DNA of 64,000 nucleotides. Origin: JAKALX01 sp964508715 (GTDB lineage: Bacteria; Chloroflexota; Dehalococcoidia; Tepidiformales; Tepidiformaceae). Location: positions 62,001-126,000 of the forward strand of contig CAZDUX010000009.1 in assembly GCA_964508715.1 (NCBI GenBank). Direction: 5' to 3'. The notes under the pieces were generated by a model that was not told where the DNA came from, did no database searches, and saw only the letters and a program-made list of their open reading frames with translations. Positions 60,372-64,000 of this stretch are shown piece by piece (positions within the stretch are counted from its first letter, which is position 1; every line of letters begins with the position of its first letter). Position numbers and translations under genes: made by a program.

Positions 60372-61781
60372 TTACTGCAGGGTATCGAAGGCGGTCCTGG
60401 GTATCCAACCGACCTCTCCAGCCGGGAGTTGCAGAGCACGCCAGGCATCGTAGTCCGGGGGCTGCGGGTCGGTCGGTGGGTTCGGAATGGGCCGCAGGAG
60501 TACGCCATCCTTGAAGCATGCTTTGAGTTGCGAGCTTTCGGAGGGCTGGGCGCGAACGGGCAGGCAATCCTCGCCGTTTGTCTTGACGCGTACCATGGGC
60601 CCCGCAATTGCACCGATGACGTCGTTTCGGTCCGGCTTGCCGTTCCCGGGGAGGAAGGGGCCGGCGATGGGGGTGACCGTACCGGTGTCGGCGTTGTAGA
60701 GGAATGGGAGCGAGAACTGCCCATAGGGTTCTGCGGATGGGAGGCCATAGGTGTTGCCGGGGAATATCGCAGTACCGGCGATGGTTGGCGGCGTAACCGC
60801 CGGGAGCAGAGCCGCGAAATGGAACCACCCGAGACTCGGGATGGCAAAGGCGGAAGAGACGGTGCCATGGGAGTCGAGGTGGAGGAGCAGCGTGTCCGAG
60901 GTTCCCGGCTGGATAGCCACCACGTGATTGCCCGATGACCCTGTTGCCACGCCCGAGATGAAGGCACCCGGCCGGGTGGCCGTCCCGGAAACAGCCGCGT
61001 AGTCAAAGTGCAGTGATCCGTCCCTATTCCAGAGGTGCGCCCGGTCGTAGACAGCCCAGAGCCAATCCGGGCCCTGTCCGGCGGGGGCTACATACGGGCC
61101 GGCATCCACGGGCGGCGCCAGGCGGCGATTACCGGGGATCTCGAGGAAGTAGGATGGGACTTTACCGGTGGCATCGCGGACCTGCTCAATCACGCGAAGG
61201 AGGACGCCCTTCTCGGTAAGTGCGACCGGGAAGACCCAGCCATCGATGCGCGCAATCTCGGTCCACGTGATCCCGCCGTCGCGCGACTCTCGAACCGCGA
61301 CGCGGGCATCGGGGTAGAGGTCGCCGCCCATGCCGCCGCACCAGCCGCGAACGCATTCGCCGAGGACGATGTGCGAGGCATCGGGACTGACAACGGTGGA
61401 AGTGATGTAGCCATCGGGCATTTCTGATGGACGGAACAGCACATCGGTGTGGGGAACACCGGTGCCATCGAACCAGACGCGGTCGAGCCCGGTGATTGAA
61501 CCGTCGCAATTGATGCAGCCGCGTTCGACGATGAAGGCGATGTTGGGCAAAGAAGCGACGGCCGGGGCGATTACTCCCCGGGCGACTTGTGTGGCGCCGA
61601 TGAGGAGCCCAGGCTCGGTTCCTGGCCCGGGCGGCGTGGCTGTTGCGGCTGTCGGAAGGGCCGTTGCCAGCGCAGTGTTGTGCGGAGATGGGGTGGCGGC
61701 GTGATTCGAACCGCCGGTGCACGAGACGGCGCCAGCGACCACTGCAACCAACAGAAGGACCGCGATCCGGGGAACCTGCAT
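60372..61781 (-). CDS. Secreted lipoprotein of unknown function with a beta-propeller-like body
   Basis: A 469-residue lipoprotein: the signal RIAVLLLVAVVAGAVSC ends at a lipidated Cys, followed by a Thr/Pro/Ala linker. The body alternates short strands with phrases such as GGITWTEIARIDGWVFPV and SPDASHIVLGE, resembling BNR/sialidase-type repeats of a propeller. RGCINCDGS and CVRGWCGG supply Cys pairs that may form disulfides. The end (EDCLPVRAQPSESSQLKACF then GEVGWIPRTAFDTL) resembles an SH3b domain. The ATG has GAGGT seven bases upstream. Confidence 0.7.
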   Translation of the reverse strand: MQVPRIAVLLLVAVVAGAVSCTGGSNHAATPSPHNTALATALPTAATATPPGPGTEPGLLIGATQVARGVIAPAVASLPNIAFIVERGCINCDGSITGLDRVWFDGTGVPHTDVLFRPSEMPDGYITSTVVSPDASHIVLGECVRGWCGGMGGDLYPDARVAVRESRDGGITWTEIARIDGWVFPVALTEKGVLLRVIEQVRDATGKVPSYFLEIPGNRRLAPPVDAGPYVAPAGQGPDWLWAVYDRAHLWNRDGSLHFDYAAVSGTATRPGAFISGVATGSSGNHVVAIQPGTSDTLLLHLDSHGTVSSAFAIPSLGWFHFAALLPAVTPPTIAGTAIFPGNTYGLPSAEPYGQFSLPFLYNADTGTVTPIAGPFLPGNGKPDRNDVIGAIAGPMVRVKTNGEDCLPVRAQPSESSQLKACFKDGVLLRPIPNPPTDPQPPDYDAWRALQLPAGEVGWIPRTAFDTLQ

Positions 61782-61941
61782 GTCGACGACCTCATCCCCC
61801 CGCATGGGTAGTATCGGGCGCACGTCCAGCCGTTGGGGCGGGGCGAACGGTCCAATGCAGGGGACCCACCTGTTCGAACGGTGGGGGTTTGCCATTTGTT
61901 CCCATCGACAGGCGGGGCGTGGATTTCGGACAATCGGGGGC

Positions 61942-62700
61942 ATGATTCGCTACGAGACTGACGGACCCATCGCCATCGTCACCATCGACCGGCCGGAGGT
62001 GCGCAACGCAGTCGACCGGCCGCACGCAGAGGAGCTCGCCGCAGCGTTTCGACGGTTCGAGGCGGACGAGGCGCTCCATGTGGCGGTCCTTACGGGGACG
62101 GGCGGGACGTTCTGCGCGGGGGCTGACCTGAAGGCGGTGAGTGAGGCGCGGGGGAATCGCGTTGGCGAGACGGGGGATGGGCCGATGGGGCCCACGCGGA
62201 TGCTGCTGTCGAAGCCGGTGATCGCGGCAGTCGAGGGATATGCGGTGGCAGGTGGGCTCGAACTGGCGGCGTGGTGTGACATGCGGGTCGCGGCGGAGGA
62301 TGCCGTTTTCGGGGTGTTCTGCCGGAGATGGGGGGTACCGCTGGTGGATGGCGGGACGATCCGGCTAACGCGGCTCATCGGGCAGAGCCACGCGCTGGAC
62401 CTGATCCTCACGGGGCGCGGCGTCTCGGGAGACGAGGCGCGGATGATGGGGCTCGCAAACCGCATCGTTGCCAAAGGGCAGGCGCTGGAGGCGGCGACGG
62501 AACTGGCTCGCCAGGTGGCGGCGTTCCCGCAGCGGTGCATGCGAGCGGACCGGATGTCGAGCTACGAGCAGTGGTCGCTACCGATCGACGAGGCGCTCGT
62601 GAATGAGTACCGGCACGGGTTCGGGGTCATTGACTCGGGCGAGACGCGGGAAGGGGCAACGAGGTTCGCGCAGGGGGCCGGGCGCCACGGAGCCTTCTGA
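61942..62700 (+). CDS. Enoyl-CoA hydratase/isomerase (crotonase) family protein
   Basis: A 252-residue crotonase. GTFCAGADLKAVSE gives the first oxyanion-hole segment, PVIAAVEGYAVAGGLELAAWCDMRVAAED the second oxyanion Gly and the first acidic residue, and FCRRWGVPLVDGGTIRLTRLIG carries an Asp where hydratases have the second Glu. That pattern suits a hydratase variant or isomerase; the exact reaction is open. There is no neighbouring beta-oxidation gene. Confidence 0.9.
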   Translation: MIRYETDGPIAIVTIDRPEVRNAVDRPHAEELAAAFRRFEADEALHVAVLTGTGGTFCAGADLKAVSEARGNRVGETGDGPMGPTRMLLSKPVIAAVEGYAVAGGLELAAWCDMRVAAEDAVFGVFCRRWGVPLVDGGTIRLTRLIGQSHALDLILTGRGVSGDEARMMGLANRIVAKGQALEAATELARQVAAFPQRCMRADRMSSYEQWSLPIDEALVNEYRHGFGVIDSGETREGATRFAQGAGRHGAF

Positions 62701-62745
62701 GAGCCACCCGGCCGCACGGCAGGTTCGCAGGGGCACTCGCGGGAC

Positions 62746-63645
62746 TCACGGGTTGGGAGGAGTGGCGGCGCGCTTTGCGACAGGTGAGTCCGCCTCGGCC
62801 GGCTGCCCGGAACGATGGTGCCATCGCACGATGCCGGCAAACGACCATTCGCGGCTACCGGTCGAGACGTCGCGGCGTTCGAAGTTGAAGACGGCCCACA
62901 TAAAAAAGGCGGCCGCAGCACAGAGCAGAAGCAGGCTTCGCCACCACTGGATTCCATCGACAATGACCTTCGAAGAATCGGCCCAATAAAACGGGGAGAG
63001 CTTCTGGGGCCACTCGAGGTAGCTCGCCATGGGGCCGATGAGCTGGAGGAAATAGGCGACGACGAGGATGCCAATGGTGAACATGCTGGCGAGGGAGCGA
63101 TTGGGAAAGGTGACACCGGCCCAGACCGCAATCATGGCGAAGAGGAGGACGAGCGGAACCGTGGAGGCAGTCGCTTCGAAGAGGCGAACAGGGCCGATGG
63201 AGAAGTCGACGAACGGCTTGACGACATAGAACCCGAGCACAGAGAGGACGATGCCCATGGAGGTAGCGACAGCGATACCGGCCGCTTTTTCGAGGAGAAG
63301 CCGGCGACGGGAGACGGGCTGGGCGAGGAGGATATCCATGGTCCCGGCGGCCTCCTCGCCAGCCGTCGTGCCGGTGCCAGCAATCACTGCGACGGTGATG
63401 AAGAGGAGCGGTACCCAGGAGTACCACTCGGCATTAATGAACCCCTCGGGCGAGTCGATCGTCAGGCCCTTGCCGATCATTCCCTCAAGGGCGGCGGGTA
63501 TCTTGAAATCCACGAGAGAGTCGCGGTAGCTGGGGAAGAGGAGGAGGTCCATTGCTCCGACGGCGGCGGCAACGAGGGCCATCATGAGGACCGCGGCGAG
63601 GTGGTCGCGGAAGGACTTGCGGAGATTTGGGAAACGGCGGTTCAT
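62746..63645 (-). CDS. ABC-2-type transporter permease
   Basis: A 299-residue membrane protein with six hydrophobic segments. The phrase GEEAAGTMDILLAQPVSRRRLLLEK between segments 2 and 3 is typical of ABC-2 permeases of the NatB/BcrB kind. The last 50 residues are hydrophilic. Its start overlaps the end of the ATPase gene (ATGA), so the two form a transporter pair. Export of a drug, lipid or ion is typical; the cargo is unknown. Confidence 0.85.
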   Translation of the reverse strand: MNRRFPNLRKSFRDHLAAVLMMALVAAAVGAMDLLLFPSYRDSLVDFKIPAALEGMIGKGLTIDSPEGFINAEWYSWVPLLFITVAVIAGTGTTAGEEAAGTMDILLAQPVSRRRLLLEKAAGIAVATSMGIVLSVLGFYVVKPFVDFSIGPVRLFEATASTVPLVLLFAMIAVWAGVTFPNRSLASMFTIGILVVAYFLQLIGPMASYLEWPQKLSPFYWADSSKVIVDGIQWWRSLLLLCAAAAFFMWAVFNFERRDVSTGSREWSFAGIVRWHHRSGQPAEADSPVAKRAATPPNP

Positions 63646-64000
63646 ACCGCTACTCCCTCGTAGTAGGCAAGCAGGATCTCGTCGAGCGTCGGCTGCTCAG
63701 TCTTGAGATCGGCGACGTGGTAGTTGGCCAGCGCCTTGAGAAGGCCGTCCATCTCACCAGTGACCTCGAACTCAACCTCCACGCGTGATCGCCCGATCTC
63801 CTTCACGTTGCGGAGTGTGAAGGCCGAAGGTGGCGGCGCCGTGTCGGCGAAGCTGACGACGACGTGGCGGAGGCCACGCGCCTTGAGTTCGGAAACGGGC
63901 TGGACCGTCACGAGGCGGCCCTCGCGAAGGATGCCGACACGCTCACAGATCTGCTCTACCTCGCTCATCACGTGCGAGGAGAAGAACACCGTTACCCCGC
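63642..64000 (-). CDS. ABC transporter ATP-binding protein (C-terminal part, cut by the window edge)
   Basis: Only the end of the protein is present, about 119 residues. It starts inside the nucleotide-binding domain with FFSSHVMSEVEQICERVGILREGRLV, the switch-His region and following strands of NatA/BcrA-type ATPases, and then has the C-terminal regulatory domain of that group, ending PTLDEILLAYYEGVAV. Walker A and B lie beyond the window. It pairs with the downstream permease. Confidence 0.9.
   Translation of the reverse strand, partial: GVTVFFSSHVMSEVEQICERVGILREGRLVTVQPVSELKARGLRHVVVSFADTAPPPSAFTLRNVKEIGRSRVEVEFEVTGEMDGLLKALANYHVADLKTEQPTLDEILLAYYEGVAV

Noticed and set aside
58856..61006. 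A 716-codon open frame on the minus strand
   Set aside because: It mirrors the second ABC subunit and runs into the lipoprotein gene in another frame. It contains no recognisable domain.

Overview
The window is a contiguous stretch of a GC-rich bacterial chromosome with about 64 protein genes, no rRNA or tRNA gene that I could recognise, no CRISPR array and no insertion sequence. The gene mix suggests a Chloroflexota member of the Dehalococcoidia/Tepidiformia type. The supporting features are F420-type luciferase-like oxidoreductases, a RicT/PSP1 protein directly downstream of holB, LarB/LarC, a T-box leader before ileS, small zinc-ribbon proteins and Tat-dependent surface enzymes. This taxonomic placement is an inference from content, not from a marker gene.

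Layout. 0.1-2.6 kb: a protein-thiocarboxylate sulfur system (MoaD-MoeB fusion, CysO-like carrier, CysM-like synthase). 2.6-10.6 kb: LOG protein, DUF488, APC permease, histidine phosphatase, an ADP-forming acyl-CoA synthetase subunit, an MFS exporter and a nucleotide-kinase-like protein. 10.6-13.5 kb: zinc-ribbon protein, RicT and DNA polymerase III delta prime (translationally coupled). 13.7-17.7 kb: mutM coupled to a degenerate phosphotransferase, then a P1 peptidase. 17.7-21 kb: PilZ protein, metallo-beta-lactamase-fold protein, phosphotransferase pair. 21-24.7 kb: an IleRS of the long, eukaryote-like type under a well-formed T-box riboswitch with its own promoter and terminator. 24.8-35.5 kb: transporters, a PPOX-MenA fusion, methyltransferase, response regulator, ROK kinase, hydrolases and F420-type oxidoreductases.

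35.6-42.0 kb is the most distinctive block. It is a six-gene minus-strand operon: a coiled-coil protein, a 66-residue protein consisting almost only of an LPFTG sorting signal, a processive family 2 glycosyltransferase, a Tat-exported DUF2334 deacetylase-like protein, a Tat-signal sortase and UDP-GlcNAc 2-epimerase. Three similar 21-bp direct repeats lie upstream. It reads as an extracellular amino-sugar polysaccharide system with its own sortase and substrate.

42.3-53.4 kb: HAD phosphatase, secreted CAP protein (apparently starting at CTG), metalloprotease, SGNH hydrolase, M23 lipoprotein, larB-larC, Crp/Fnr regulator, M16 peptidase, and a beta-lactamase-fold protein whose catalytic Ser is replaced by Cys. 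53.4-64 kb: a second F420-type oxidoreductase, zinc ribbon plus cupin, rhomboid-like protein, a heterodimeric ABC exporter, a lipoprotein, an enoyl-CoA hydratase-like protein and an ABC-2 transporter cut by the window edge.

The + strand is C-rich up to about 14 kb and G-rich from about 17 kb onward whatever the gene orientation, as expected at a replichore boundary or the edge of an inversion.
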